Shown here: piece by piece, positions 1 to 7,452 of the stretch
Layout: every line of letters starts with the position of its first letter
Numbering within the stretch: the stretch's first letter is position 1
Source: MGIIb-O5 sp036154155
GTDB lineage: Archaea; Thermoplasmatota; Poseidoniia; Poseidoniales; Thalassarchaeaceae
DNA: 7,661 nt
Reading direction: 5' to 3'
Assembly: GCA_036154155.1 (NCBI GenBank)
Contig: JAYZLP010000029.1
Span: forward strand, 1 to 7,661
Translations under genes and position numbers: made by a program
Notes under the pieces: model-generated
The model's input: only the letters and a program-made list of their open reading frames with translations
Told to the model about the DNA's origin: nothing
Database searches by the model: none

Positions 1-31
1 CGGACTCGGAGGCGAGCAGAATCCGGGCCAT
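1..31 (-). CDS. N-terminal fragment of a gene cut by the left edge, possibly Maf-like nucleotide pyrophosphatase
   Basis: An ATG at 31-29 lies four bases after the stop of the S8 protease gene and reads MARILLASES before the window ends. GGTGA, a possible Shine-Dalgarno match, sits four bases before it and overlaps the preceding stop. The hydrophobic strand followed by Ala-Ser-x-Ser resembles the start of Maf family house-cleaning nucleotide pyrophosphatases, which begin with a short lead-in, then LASxSPRR. Only ten codons are visible and the diagnostic SPRR is cut off, so the family call is a guess from pattern. The tight spacing suggests co-transcription with the protease gene. It could equally be another small cytosolic protein. 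Confidence 0.4.
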   Translation of the reverse strand, partial: MARILLASES

Positions 32-35
32 CCTT

Positions 36-3000
36 TCACCACAGGGTGATTCTCTCATCACAGACTGGGCACTTTGCCACCTTTAGCCCACTGGAGACTT
101 CGAACCTACTTCCGCAGGATTCGCAAAGGACATTCCTATTCATTGGCATTGGGGGCGGTAGTTCAGAATTCTCAACTCCTCCGGCAATCGGCACATTGGG
201 CGGTGTAATGGCCATGTCAGGAGGGGGAAGTGGAGGCAGAGGGCTGGTAGGTGCGGGTTGGGACCTTATCTCCCTCCTTAGTTTCCTCTCAGAAGCGCCC
301 TCGCTCTGTACAACCTCCTCCTCAACCAATTCCACATCGCTCGAACTGACTGAAATATCACTCTCAAGTATCACGTCTACAACATCCTCCTCGAGCATAA
401 CAACGCCAGGGGCGGAAGTCCTCCTCCTGCCTATCCACCTCGCAGCCCTAACTGTCATTGTAAATAGGACAATAACGCTCAGGAAAATTACCGTGAGAGC
501 AGTACCTCCCAGTAGCACATTGAAATTCTGCTCGTCCAAGCCAAGTGAAATTCTAATCATCTCCAAGAAATCACTCTCTCCTGATTTCGGCGATGAATCA
601 TCAACTAGGGCCCTAATCTGCCACCCACTCTGCGATGTATGGAGAATTACCGCCTCCCCTCCTACGGGAGACCTATCTACGACACTAAGCCTGCCAAGCC
701 CAATCCTGTCAGAAAGCCCGATCCATCCATCCTCGGCATTGATCATCCCATACTGCATCTGGGGGCCGCTCGGGCCAACGAAATCAAAGAAAACCTGGAC
801 CCCCCTTCCAGTCTCTAGCAATTCGATCGCTCCAAGGCCTCTAGATGGGACTCTAATATCGTTCTCGCCCATAGTGGTAAATGTGGAATCGGCAATCACC
901 GCCACTATCTCCGAATCATCTTCCTCACCTTCTCCCCAGACCGCTACGATTATTTCTTCTCCGTCGTCAACTGAAACGATCATTTCGGGAGAGAATGCAT
1001 GATCACCAACCGCCTTTCTGTAGCCCCATGAGGATTGGTCAGGCAGTCCATGCGCATACCATAGCCCCAACCTGTCAATGCCCGTAGTGTCATTTCTCAT
1101 AGATTGGTAAAGTAGGTGCACGTCTTCGTCTCCAAACTCTATGTCAACTGGATCGGTCATACCAGCAACTAGGTCTAGTTCACTGACGGCTGCTGGGTTC
1201 ATTTCCCAATCTGAACTCTTGGTCGGGGCATCTGAACTCAACACGAAAACACTGGTTATGTCCTGTTGAGTGCCAGCAGTGAAAATATCCCTGTGGTAAC
1301 CAGCCACAATTATCTCCGAGTCCATCACATCCATATCCAATCCCCAATACTTGCCATCGGATAGAAGGATTGGCGGCATTATGTCCTGAATCGGCGTTAG
1401 CTGGCAGCTGGAATCCAGTGTCGTGTAACTTACGGTCTGCCTGAAGTAACCGGAAGAATCCAGATACCTCCTGGTCCAGGCAACATGAGCATAGCCGTCC
1501 TCAGAACTTACTGTAGAAATGTCGCCCGTCCACATTTCCTCGAAAACGTTGGTACATGGTGTAAGGGCGCGATTCACATTCATCCTGTGAAGGCCAAGGG
1601 CCCCTTCCTTCTCCGTTATCACAATCCCTCCCTCTTCGTCCAGATCAATTATCTCAATAGGCACCTCCCCCACAGAGAATGATGCCAATCTCGAGCCAGT
1701 AAGGCTAGTCTCGTCCACAAGAATCACGGATTCTATCTGGTTGTTGGACCAGTCCAGGTCCGCTAATGTCGAGCCGGCTAGGGTGACCCTCACTTCTATT
1801 GGTCCGGAGCTGTTAACCCAGTGGGCAAACGAAACCTGGGAGGCGCCCTGCCCAACTACCAGTGAAATGACAGTCGAAGAAACTGACTCCCACCCAAGGG
1901 AGTTCCTAATCTCAAGGGTGGCCTCTACGTTGGTAGCGTCGCTAGATCCCAGATTGTCTACTCTAGCAGTAACAAGGAATTGCTCTGATGGCCGAGGGAT
2001 TGATGGCTCAGTCCTAACGGCACCCTCTCTAAGTGCAAGGTCAATTCCTTGCGGCCTTTGAATGATGGGGAATGTAACAGATTGCTCGTTGTCGTCTTCA
2101 TTTATTTCCTCAATGCTATTGGATGGGTCGAGGGAGACAGTCAGCGTTTTCTCGCCCACAGTAGAGGGATTCCAATACAGAACAATCTCAATTATATCGC
2201 CGCTACCGATACTCGGGATAACTATCTCATCCTTCCTAGCCCCATTCTCCTTGAGGTAGACAACGACCTCTGAAGCATCTAGGTCTCCGTCATTCCTAAC
2301 CTCGCATCGCACTTCGAGGAATGTGTTGACGTACGCTTCTGAAATGGTAATGCCATACTCATCAACCGAAATTCCACTCCTAAAAATTAGATCAGGAGCA
2401 GGAGGGTCATTGTCCACCTCAACAGTTCTCCTCACTTCCTCTGAATGCACCCCGTCACCACTGATTATCCTGACAGAGATCCGGTAGAACCCATCATTCA
2501 CATCAGTTGTATCCCAATTGACCGACCAGTCCCCAGTACCGCTGCCACTTCCCCCAAATTGGTCTATCGTGTCCCAAGAATCAGTTCCAAGCCTCCATTG
2601 AACGGTTCCCCCATTGACCGACTCCCAAGTCCCATACACGTTTGTATTGCCGGAAACCGGGGTCTGTCCACTTGGACCCCCGAGGCCGATACTTACCAGT
2701 CCAACTGGATGCTCGCTCTTCTCAATCTTGCTCCATTGTTCGAATTGATTCCGGGCTTGAACTTCGACAATGATGTCCTCCACATTGATGTCGTCCTCAC
2801 TGAATTCGGGGACGCTGAAGGGGGTGGACCAGTTTACCGTCCCTTGGGCTGCATGCCAATCCACAAGCACGACAGTCTGCTTGGGGGAGTCGTCCGGCCT
2901 ATGTGTGTAGGCTATCTTGACCCTGACCTCCTCGACCGTGCCATTTGTATCGGCATCCTCGTCTATGTGCCCTCTAACGCTGTAAGTCTCACCTTCGACT

Positions 3001-4817
3001 AGCCAAGAATCCTCTTCCGGGGTTTCGATCACGATCCATTCCCCTGCACCAGCGGGGGGTGGCTCGGTCTCGTTTCCGCTTCCCCCTCCGCCACCTGTTT
3101 CTCCAAGAATTGCCTGCAGTACCATCTCCCCATCTACGATTCCAAATCCGTATTTATCATTCCACTTCTGAGTGACGCTCGGTTCAGAAGCCTCCCCCCT
3201 GGTTTCAGAATTGTTTCGTAGTATGTCCTTTACTTCCTGAGGGCTCAGGCTGTCATCCATTTGTAGCATTCCAGCAATGAACCCGGCCACAGCGGGGGTG
3301 GACATACTGGTGCCTGACATCTGAACATAATTGTCGCTGGCCAATGGCTTTGGTGAGCCTGGCAATTGCGAACTGGAGGCAGCGTGCTGCGCAGACATGA
3401 TGTTAGAACCAGGTGCGACAACGTCAGGCTTCAATTCGTCCCACGCATTGTCGTCTCCGTCATCTTCCCTTGGTCCCGAGTTCGAATAAGAAGCAATTGA
3501 GTCATCCCCTCTTTCTATGCTGGCCTTGTCATCAATCGCACCAACGGTAATCGCAGAGTCCGCCGCTCCCACAGAAGTCACCCTCCTGTACCCATCATTG
3601 CCAATTGCAGCTACACAGACAATTCCAGCATCAGAAGCGGCATTGACTGCGTTTGCGTCCGCACCTGTGCCATTGTCCCCTGGATCGTCCCCAGTTGGAT
3701 TAGAACTACTGCCAAAAGACATAGAGAGTATGTCGATTCCCCTGCTTGAGTCATTATTTCCCCAGTCGGTATTCACATTCTGGACTGCCCAGTTTATTCC
3801 TGCGACCGTGTATCCCGAATTGGAAGCACCGGCATCAGTCATGACCTTGATGTCAACAAGATATGCCCCCGGCGCGTAACCTTGGTTGTCCCTCTCCGAA
3901 TCTCCGGTTCCAAGTGCTATTCCAGCAACATGGGTCCCATGGCCATCTCCATCATCCGGGTCGTCCCCGCCATCATCGCAATCTTGTTGATTCCATGATG
4001 TGGCATCGCAACCAGCCACCCACTTAGGGTCGGGCAACTCATCAGGCTCGGCCTCATTGTCGTCGTTGTTGTCAGAGAAGTCATCGAGAGAGAAATGCTC
4101 GTTGTCCACCCCGGTATCTGCAATCGCAATCACCACTCCAGATCCATCGTAACCATAGTCTCTCATGGTTTCACTATAAACATCGGAATCTCTGACTTTA
4201 GAGCCTCTAGCTGCAGTGTTGAGGTAAGGGACCAGAACGTTTTGTTGCTCCACCAGGACGACCCCGTCAAGCATTAGAATGTCCACCAAGGAGCTAACCG
4301 GGACGTGTTCAACAATCACAGTGTCAATAATTTCGACAGTCCTGAAGTAAGAGCCGTATTCCTCCCAACCGTGATTCATCAGGACCTCTTTCAGCTTGAC
4401 AATGTCTTCATCTCCTGGGTGCCAGGCATAATCCACGAAGATAGCGACAGTCATTCTCCCATCATCCCCCATTATCGCACTAGTCGACACTGAATCCCGT
4501 TCTCCCGAGATAATCCACTGGAGCCTGTCGTCCATCCCATTGTTGTCCTGATCGTACCAATATGCAAACCACCATCCAGGTTCTTGAACCGGCCAATCAA
4601 CATTGTATGGAGGGAGATAGGGCGTCCTGTCCTTCGGTTCGCAAATCACATCGCCGCAGTAAAGGGGGGGAAGGGGGTCACTAACTGCGTGGAACTCCTC
4701 GGCCCCCGGAGCAATTTCTTCCGAGGGCACTACTGCTGTGGCGCCACCCGAGAAGTCGAGAAGAATGAGCATCAAGGCTGCTAGTACAGACTGCCTACCT
4801 GACCAGTCTCCCCGCAT
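36..4817 (-). CDS. Large secreted, membrane-anchored subtilisin-like (S8) serine protease with Ig-like, CARDB and propeller-like regions and a cytosolic zinc ribbon
   Basis: Residues are numbered from the ATG at 4817 (1593 aa). Visible in order: signal peptide 1-28 (hydrophobic run, then ATA|VV); a calcium-loop-like DQDNNGMDD at 89-97; an I9-like propeptide about 121-199; the S8 domain about 207-571. The S8 domain has catalytic Asp234 (IADTGVD), His293 (GHGTHVAG), oxyanion Asn407 and nucleophile Ser504 (GTSMSTP), so it should be active. A Gly-rich linker follows (574-582), then two Ig-like beta segments (591-706, 708-804), two CARDB-type repeats (808-917, 924-1034), a beta-rich region of about 360 residues resembling a propeller (1042-1401), one transmembrane helix (1433-1454) followed by a basic stop-transfer stretch, a Pro-rich tail (1520-1559) and a CxxC...CxxC zinc ribbon (Cys1565, 1568, 1583, 1586). 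Topology is N-out/C-in. The likely role is degradation of extracellular protein or surface processing. A TTG 14 codons upstream (4859) is open, but it would put a basic, less typical extension before the signal peptide; ATG 4817 has AGGAG four bases upstream. The family call is firm; the Ig and propeller assignments are by pattern only. Confidence 0.95.
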   Translation of the reverse strand: MRGDWSGRQSVLAALMLILLDFSGGATAVVPSEEIAPGAEEFHAVSDPLPPLYCGDVICEPKDRTPYLPPYNVDWPVQEPGWWFAYWYDQDNNGMDDRLQWIISGERDSVSTSAIMGDDGRMTVAIFVDYAWHPGDEDIVKLKEVLMNHGWEEYGSYFRTVEIIDTVIVEHVPVSSLVDILMLDGVVLVEQQNVLVPYLNTAARGSKVRDSDVYSETMRDYGYDGSGVVIAIADTGVDNEHFSLDDFSDNNDDNEAEPDELPDPKWVAGCDATSWNQQDCDDGGDDPDDGDGHGTHVAGIALGTGDSERDNQGYAPGAYLVDIKVMTDAGASNSGYTVAGINWAVQNVNTDWGNNDSSRGIDILSMSFGSSSNPTGDDPGDNGTGADANAVNAASDAGIVCVAAIGNDGYRRVTSVGAADSAITVGAIDDKASIERGDDSIASYSNSGPREDDGDDNAWDELKPDVVAPGSNIMSAQHAASSSQLPGSPKPLASDNYVQMSGTSMSTPAVAGFIAGMLQMDDSLSPQEVKDILRNNSETRGEASEPSVTQKWNDKYGFGIVDGEMVLQAILGETGGGGGSGNETEPPPAGAGEWIVIETPEEDSWLVEGETYSVRGHIDEDADTNGTVEEVRVKIAYTHRPDDSPKQTVVLVDWHAAQGTVNWSTPFSVPEFSEDDINVEDIIVEVQARNQFEQWSKIEKSEHPVGLVSIGLGGPSGQTPVSGNTNVYGTWESVNGGTVQWRLGTDSWDTIDQFGGSGSGTGDWSVNWDTTDVNDGFYRISVRIISGDGVHSEEVRRTVEVDNDPPAPDLIFRSGISVDEYGITISEAYVNTFLEVRCEVRNDGDLDASEVVVYLKENGARKDEIVIPSIGSGDIIEIVLYWNPSTVGEKTLTVSLDPSNSIEEINEDDNEQSVTFPIIQRPQGIDLALREGAVRTEPSIPRPSEQFLVTARVDNLGSSDATNVEATLEIRNSLGWESVSSTVISLVVGQGASQVSFAHWVNSSGPIEVRVTLAGSTLADLDWSNNQIESVILVDETSLTGSRLASFSVGEVPIEIIDLDEEGGIVITEKEGALGLHRMNVNRALTPCTNVFEEMWTGDISTVSSEDGYAHVAWTRRYLDSSGYFRQTVSYTTLDSSCQLTPIQDIMPPILLSDGKYWGLDMDVMDSEIIVAGYHRDIFTAGTQQDITSVFVLSSDAPTKSSDWEMNPAAVSELDLVAGMTDPVDIEFGDEDVHLLYQSMRNDTTGIDRLGLWYAHGLPDQSSWGYRKAVGDHAFSPEMIVSVDDGEEIIVAVWGEGEEDDSEIVAVIADSTFTTMGENDIRVPSRGLGAIELLETGRGVQVFFDFVGPSGPQMQYGMINAEDGWIGLSDRIGLGRLSVVDRSPVGGEAVILHTSQSGWQIRALVDDSSPKSGESDFLEMIRISLGLDEQNFNVLLGGTALTVIFLSVIVLFTMTVRAARWIGRRRTSAPGVVMLEEDVVDVILESDISVSSSDVELVEEEVVQSEGASERKLRREIRSQPAPTSPLPPLPPPDMAITPPNVPIAGGVENSELPPPMPMNRNVLCESCGSRFEVSSGLKVAKCPVCDERITLW

Positions 4818-4821
4818 GGCT

Positions 4822-4826
4822 CTCCT
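4822..4826 (-). promoter_or_regulatory. Shine-Dalgarno-like site that favours the ATG start of the S8 protease
   Basis: AGGAG lies four bases before the ATG at 4817 on the minus strand. No comparable site precedes the alternative TTG at 4859. Together with the signal peptide fit, this supports the shorter protein. Confidence 0.45.
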
Positions 4827-4847
4827 AGAGAGCCAATTTACGGTCCT

Positions 4848-4854
4848 GTATAAT
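4848..4854 (-). promoter_or_regulatory. Possible archaeal TATA-like element upstream of the S8 protease
   Basis: ATTATAC is the most TATA-like string in the 67-bp gap region between the rhomboid and protease genes. Its centre is about 34 bases from the ATG at 4817, which would give a very short leader if transcription starts about 25 bases downstream. It overlaps the alternative TTG-start extension, which argues against that extension. No clear BRE is seen. A five-T run (minus strand, 4875-4879) just after the rhomboid stop could be a weak oligo-T termination site, so the two genes may be separate transcripts. Confidence 0.25.
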
Positions 4855-4884
4855 CTCAACCTGTTAGAGTTCGGAAAAATCGCC

Positions 4885-5898
4885 TTATGGCCAGTTCAGG
4901 TGCTTGCTCGAGATATTGCATTCAATGTGGCATTCCAAGCCAGAAACTATTGCCACGATCTCACCATCGCATACGGGGCAAATCGTGTGCTCAGACAACT
5001 CCTCTAGCCAAGCCCTTCTGGTTTCAGGCTCATCCCCCTCTTCCCTCAGCCTGGATAGGACCTTGGCCGCCTGGCCTTCCAACATCTTCCCAGATTCTTT
5101 CCAAGGGTCAGAATCAAGCCTGCCCATTTCGAAAGATTCGCGCCTCGATGATGTGCCAGGCCCCTCGTCATGGCCTGGGGAATGGGGACCGCCTCTTGCT
5201 ATTGGGCGGGCCAAAGAATAGGCTAGGAAGAAACCCCCGACGTGGGCCATATGGGCCACGGTCCCCTCGCCGGCTGTACCGCTCTGAATCGAATACATTT
5301 GCCAGACTTCTAGGCCTAGTCTGACGAAGACAATAATCCATACCGGCCATGCCCTTATCAGGAAAAGCAGTGGAAACTCAACTTCATCGTCCGGCCAACA
5401 TGCCATATATGCCCCAAGCAACCCAAATGCAGCACCACTGGCACCTATCGCTGGAATGGTCGAGTCAGGGTGTGACAAGATCCAAGCTATGTTTCCGCCT
5501 ACGAATCCGATTGTATAGACAAGCATCCAGCGCTTACCCCCCATCCTTTGCTCAAGGGGAATTCCGACTAGAGAAATTACTAGGATGTTACTCAGGACAT
5601 GAATCCAGTCGGCATGCAACCACGCCGAACTAAGCAATCTGTATGCCTCGCCCGGATCGCCCATAATTGCAGGCTTAATCCCGAAGGCCCCTATCGGCCA
5701 GTCAAATTGCATCGGAACTCCTGAGATGAATGAGTTTGTGAACTGCAGAAAAGACACGAGCATGAGAGAAAGAACTGTCGCAAGAGCGAAGCTCGTCCCA
5801 TTCCTCTTCGCCGAAATGTAGGGCGAAATGGCTACAATGACGAAAAATATGGACACAAGTAACTCTTGTGTTCCCAATGCCGCCAATGAGCCTGCCAT
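4885..5898 (-). CDS. Rhomboid-family intramembrane serine protease with C-terminal cysteine-rich cytosolic domain
   Basis: Residues are numbered from the ATG at 5898 (337 aa). It cuts transmembrane helices of other proteins within the membrane. Family signs: YRLLSSAWLHADWIHVLSN with His95, His100 and Asn104 (the conserved H..H...N helix); GASGAAFGLLGAY with nucleophile Ser154; and AHMAHVGGF with catalytic His219. The Ser-His dyad is intact. About seven hydrophobic segments are visible, including two before the loop that precedes the His/Asn helix, and the rhomboid core ends near residue 232. The remaining ~105 residues are hydrophilic: a low-complexity Gly/Pro/His linker, a charged helical stretch, then CPVC...CHIEC (Cys307, 310, 323, 327), a probable zinc-binding knuckle. 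A TTG at 5916 would add six residues (MGGHEN); I prefer the ATG, with GGGTGGG about nine bases before it. It is followed on the same strand by the membrane-anchored S8 protease, a possible substrate. The family call is firm; the substrate is unknown. Confidence 0.93.
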   Translation of the reverse strand: MAGSLAALGTQELLVSIFFVIVAISPYISAKRNGTSFALATVLSLMLVSFLQFTNSFISGVPMQFDWPIGAFGIKPAIMGDPGEAYRLLSSAWLHADWIHVLSNILVISLVGIPLEQRMGGKRWMLVYTIGFVGGNIAWILSHPDSTIPAIGASGAAFGLLGAYMACWPDDEVEFPLLFLIRAWPVWIIVFVRLGLEVWQMYSIQSGTAGEGTVAHMAHVGGFFLAYSLARPIARGGPHSPGHDEGPGTSSRRESFEMGRLDSDPWKESGKMLEGQAAKVLSRLREEGDEPETRRAWLEELSEHTICPVCDGEIVAIVSGLECHIECNISSKHLNWP

Positions 5899-5995
5899 AT
5901 TCTCATGCCCACCCAATCAACCGTCGCCAATAGGGGCTTCTGTCCATGGAACGACTCAAACGGTTGTTATCACTCGCGTGTGCTGGAGGGAGCCG
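5899..5995. promoter_or_regulatory. Divergent spacer between rhomboid and ccmAB genes
   Basis: These 97 bases separate two genes transcribed away from each other, so promoters for both should lie here or inside the flanking coding ends. No strong TATA box is evident on either strand; TTGTTATC near 5964-5971 on the plus strand is the best A/T-rich candidate, but it sits too close to the Shine-Dalgarno site to fit well. No convincing palindrome or operator was found. The reading frame of ccmAB stays open leftward through this spacer to 5828, but that stretch looks non-coding. Confidence 0.5.
5985..5990 (+). promoter_or_regulatory. Strong Shine-Dalgarno site fixing the ccmAB start
   Basis: GGAGGG is followed by five bases and then the ATG at 5996. 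The protein from this ATG starts MLRISNLEVNRGSR, which is where ABC ATPase domains normally begin. This decides against the longer open frame starting at 5828. Confidence 0.75.
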
Positions 5996-7414
5996 ATGCT
6001 GCGGATTTCGAATCTAGAGGTCAACAGGGGCTCAAGGACAGTCCTTGCCGGGCTAGAATTACATGTTTCTTCAGGGGATATACTGATTTTGGAGGGAACA
6101 AACGGATCTGGAAAGTCTTCCCTAATCGAGGCATGTGCTGGAATTCTACCACTTACCGAAGGCAAAGTTGAGTGGATGACGTCTACGGGGGAATGGTCCA
6201 CCATTAGGGATTCTGAGGGGAGGCGTGCAAGACCTCCTCTGATGGGACTCACTCTGCAGTCGGATGGAATCTGCGGCGAAGAAACGGTCGAGGAGAGACT
6301 AACTACCTCAATCGAAATTTTCGGACTCAGAAAATCTGAGGAAGAATTCACCACGATGTTGTCCGATTGGGGACTAGAACATCGCAGAGGGGACAGGGTC
6401 TCACAACTCTCGGGAGGACTCAGGAGGCGGCTCTCAGTTCTTTCAGGACTAGCACCAGTGGCGCTAAGCGAGACTCCATCCGTGGCTCTCTTGGATGAGC
6501 CCTCTGAGGGGTTGGACTCCGTCGCAAGGACAACTCTCTCAAATTGGATAGGGGAACTCTCATCCCGAGGCCACGCAATAGTGATGGCTTCTCATGATCA
6601 AGAATTCATTTCCAAGTCTACAAGAATCGTCACAATCGAATCAGGCTCGATTTCAGAAAGGCCAGGGGAGGGTAACAAAGACTCCGCCAAGCTACCCGGC
6701 CCATCCACAGCAGTAGAGCCAAGCCCGATACTTTCTCTGGCCAAGTGGGCCTTCAGGATGGAAAAAAGAAACCCCATAGACACAATTGGAAGGCTCACAC
6801 CCGCACTAGTCGCCCTGCTTCTTTCATACTCCCTAGTTGAAGGAATCGACATTCCACGGACAACAACATTTTCGACACATTTTGGGAGCGATTTAATCGC
6901 TGCACTGGTCCTCGCTCCGGCCTTCATCACTGCCGTTGTTTCGCCAGCTCTGGCCCGGAGGCTGTCCGAAGAGGGATGCGGACGTTGGTGGGCTGCAATG
7001 CTCGGCCCTATGGCAAGACCTGCAAATTCAGTAATCTCAGCATCGATAATATTGCCTCTACCTCTGACCTACGTTTCTTGGTTCGTACTGAGCGGTTCCG
7101 TTCCAACCGAAACTTCCGATGAGGTGCTGAAGTGGCTTTGGCTACCGGCCATAGCCCTAATCGATGTGTCTTGCGCAGCATCCGCGCTCCATCTGATGGT
7201 CTCCGACTTGAGGAGGTCCAGTGCGGTCGCCGCATCCCTTCTCCTCGTAGTCCTGGTCTGGCCGTTCATCGAACTAATGGACGCACTTTCGGTACTTATG
7301 ACATCAGGGATGTCCCTTGATTTGGAAATCGGAAGCCCGCTTTCCTCTTGCATCATTGCAAGCCTCACGGCGGCTATGGTTTGGGCTGTAGCGGTATTTC
7401 TACCAGAATACTAG
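5996..7414 (+). CDS. ccmAB: CcmA-CcmB fusion: ATPase and permease of the cytochrome c maturation heme-release ABC complex
   Basis: This is one 472-residue frame. Residues 1 to about 218 form an ABC ATPase: Walker A GTNGSGKS (34-41, Lys40), Q-loop Gln88, signature LSGG (138-141), Walker B ALLDE (Asp167, Glu168), SEGLD D-loop and switch His200, all intact. The LSGGLRRRLSVLSGL stretch and short length fit CcmA. A polar linker (about 219-246) leads into a ~225-residue membrane part with about six helices (near 264-281, 298-318, 343-366, 379-402, 410-431, 450-470). This part starts with AKWAFRMEKRNP and has the segment LARRLSEEGCGRWWAAMLGP, matching CcmB, which normally has an amphipathic N-terminus and an Arg-x-x-x-Glu...Gly motif before the third helix. 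In System I, CcmA hydrolyses ATP at the cytosolic face to drive release of heme-loaded CcmE from CcmC/CcmB. Usually ccmA and ccmB are separate genes, so the fusion is the odd feature. The downstream CcmC fragment supports the call over a generic ABC exporter. Confidence 0.88.
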   Translation: MLRISNLEVNRGSRTVLAGLELHVSSGDILILEGTNGSGKSSLIEACAGILPLTEGKVEWMTSTGEWSTIRDSEGRRARPPLMGLTLQSDGICGEETVEERLTTSIEIFGLRKSEEEFTTMLSDWGLEHRRGDRVSQLSGGLRRRLSVLSGLAPVALSETPSVALLDEPSEGLDSVARTTLSNWIGELSSRGHAIVMASHDQEFISKSTRIVTIESGSISERPGEGNKDSAKLPGPSTAVEPSPILSLAKWAFRMEKRNPIDTIGRLTPALVALLLSYSLVEGIDIPRTTTFSTHFGSDLIAALVLAPAFITAVVSPALARRLSEEGCGRWWAAMLGPMARPANSVISASIILPLPLTYVSWFVLSGSVPTETSDEVLKWLWLPAIALIDVSCAASALHLMVSDLRRSSAVAASLLLVVLVWPFIELMDALSVLMTSGMSLDLEIGSPLSSCIIASLTAAMVWAVAVFLPEY

Positions 7415-7452
7415 GGAAGAGCATTCTTGGTCTTGATGGGTTTGGCCACCTC

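Noticed and set aside
46..1002. A 318-codon plus-strand open frame antisense to the S8 protease tail
   Set aside because: The translation is low-complexity Ser/Thr/Pro with no domain; it mirrors the real gene on the other strand, which has catalytic motifs and a clear architecture.
2445..3002. A 185-codon plus-strand open frame
   Set aside because: It lies antisense to the Ig-like region of the protease, has no recognisable motif and no ribosome binding site; it is a shadow frame.
5242..5262. Near-palindromic GTGGGCCATATGGGCCAC string that looked like an operator
   Set aside because: It encodes the AHMAH catalytic region of the rhomboid; the repeat follows from the codons for Ala-His twice.
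4887..5324. Plus-strand open frames of 105-145 codons across the rhomboid tail
   Set aside because: They are antisense to a gene with intact rhomboid catalytic motifs; their composition is Ser/Pro/Arg-rich with no domain.
5828..5995. A 56-residue N-terminal extension of the ccmAB frame
   Set aside because: It overlaps the rhomboid gene in antisense, shows no domain, and the GGAGGG five bases before ATG 5996 matches the normal start of a CcmA ATPase.
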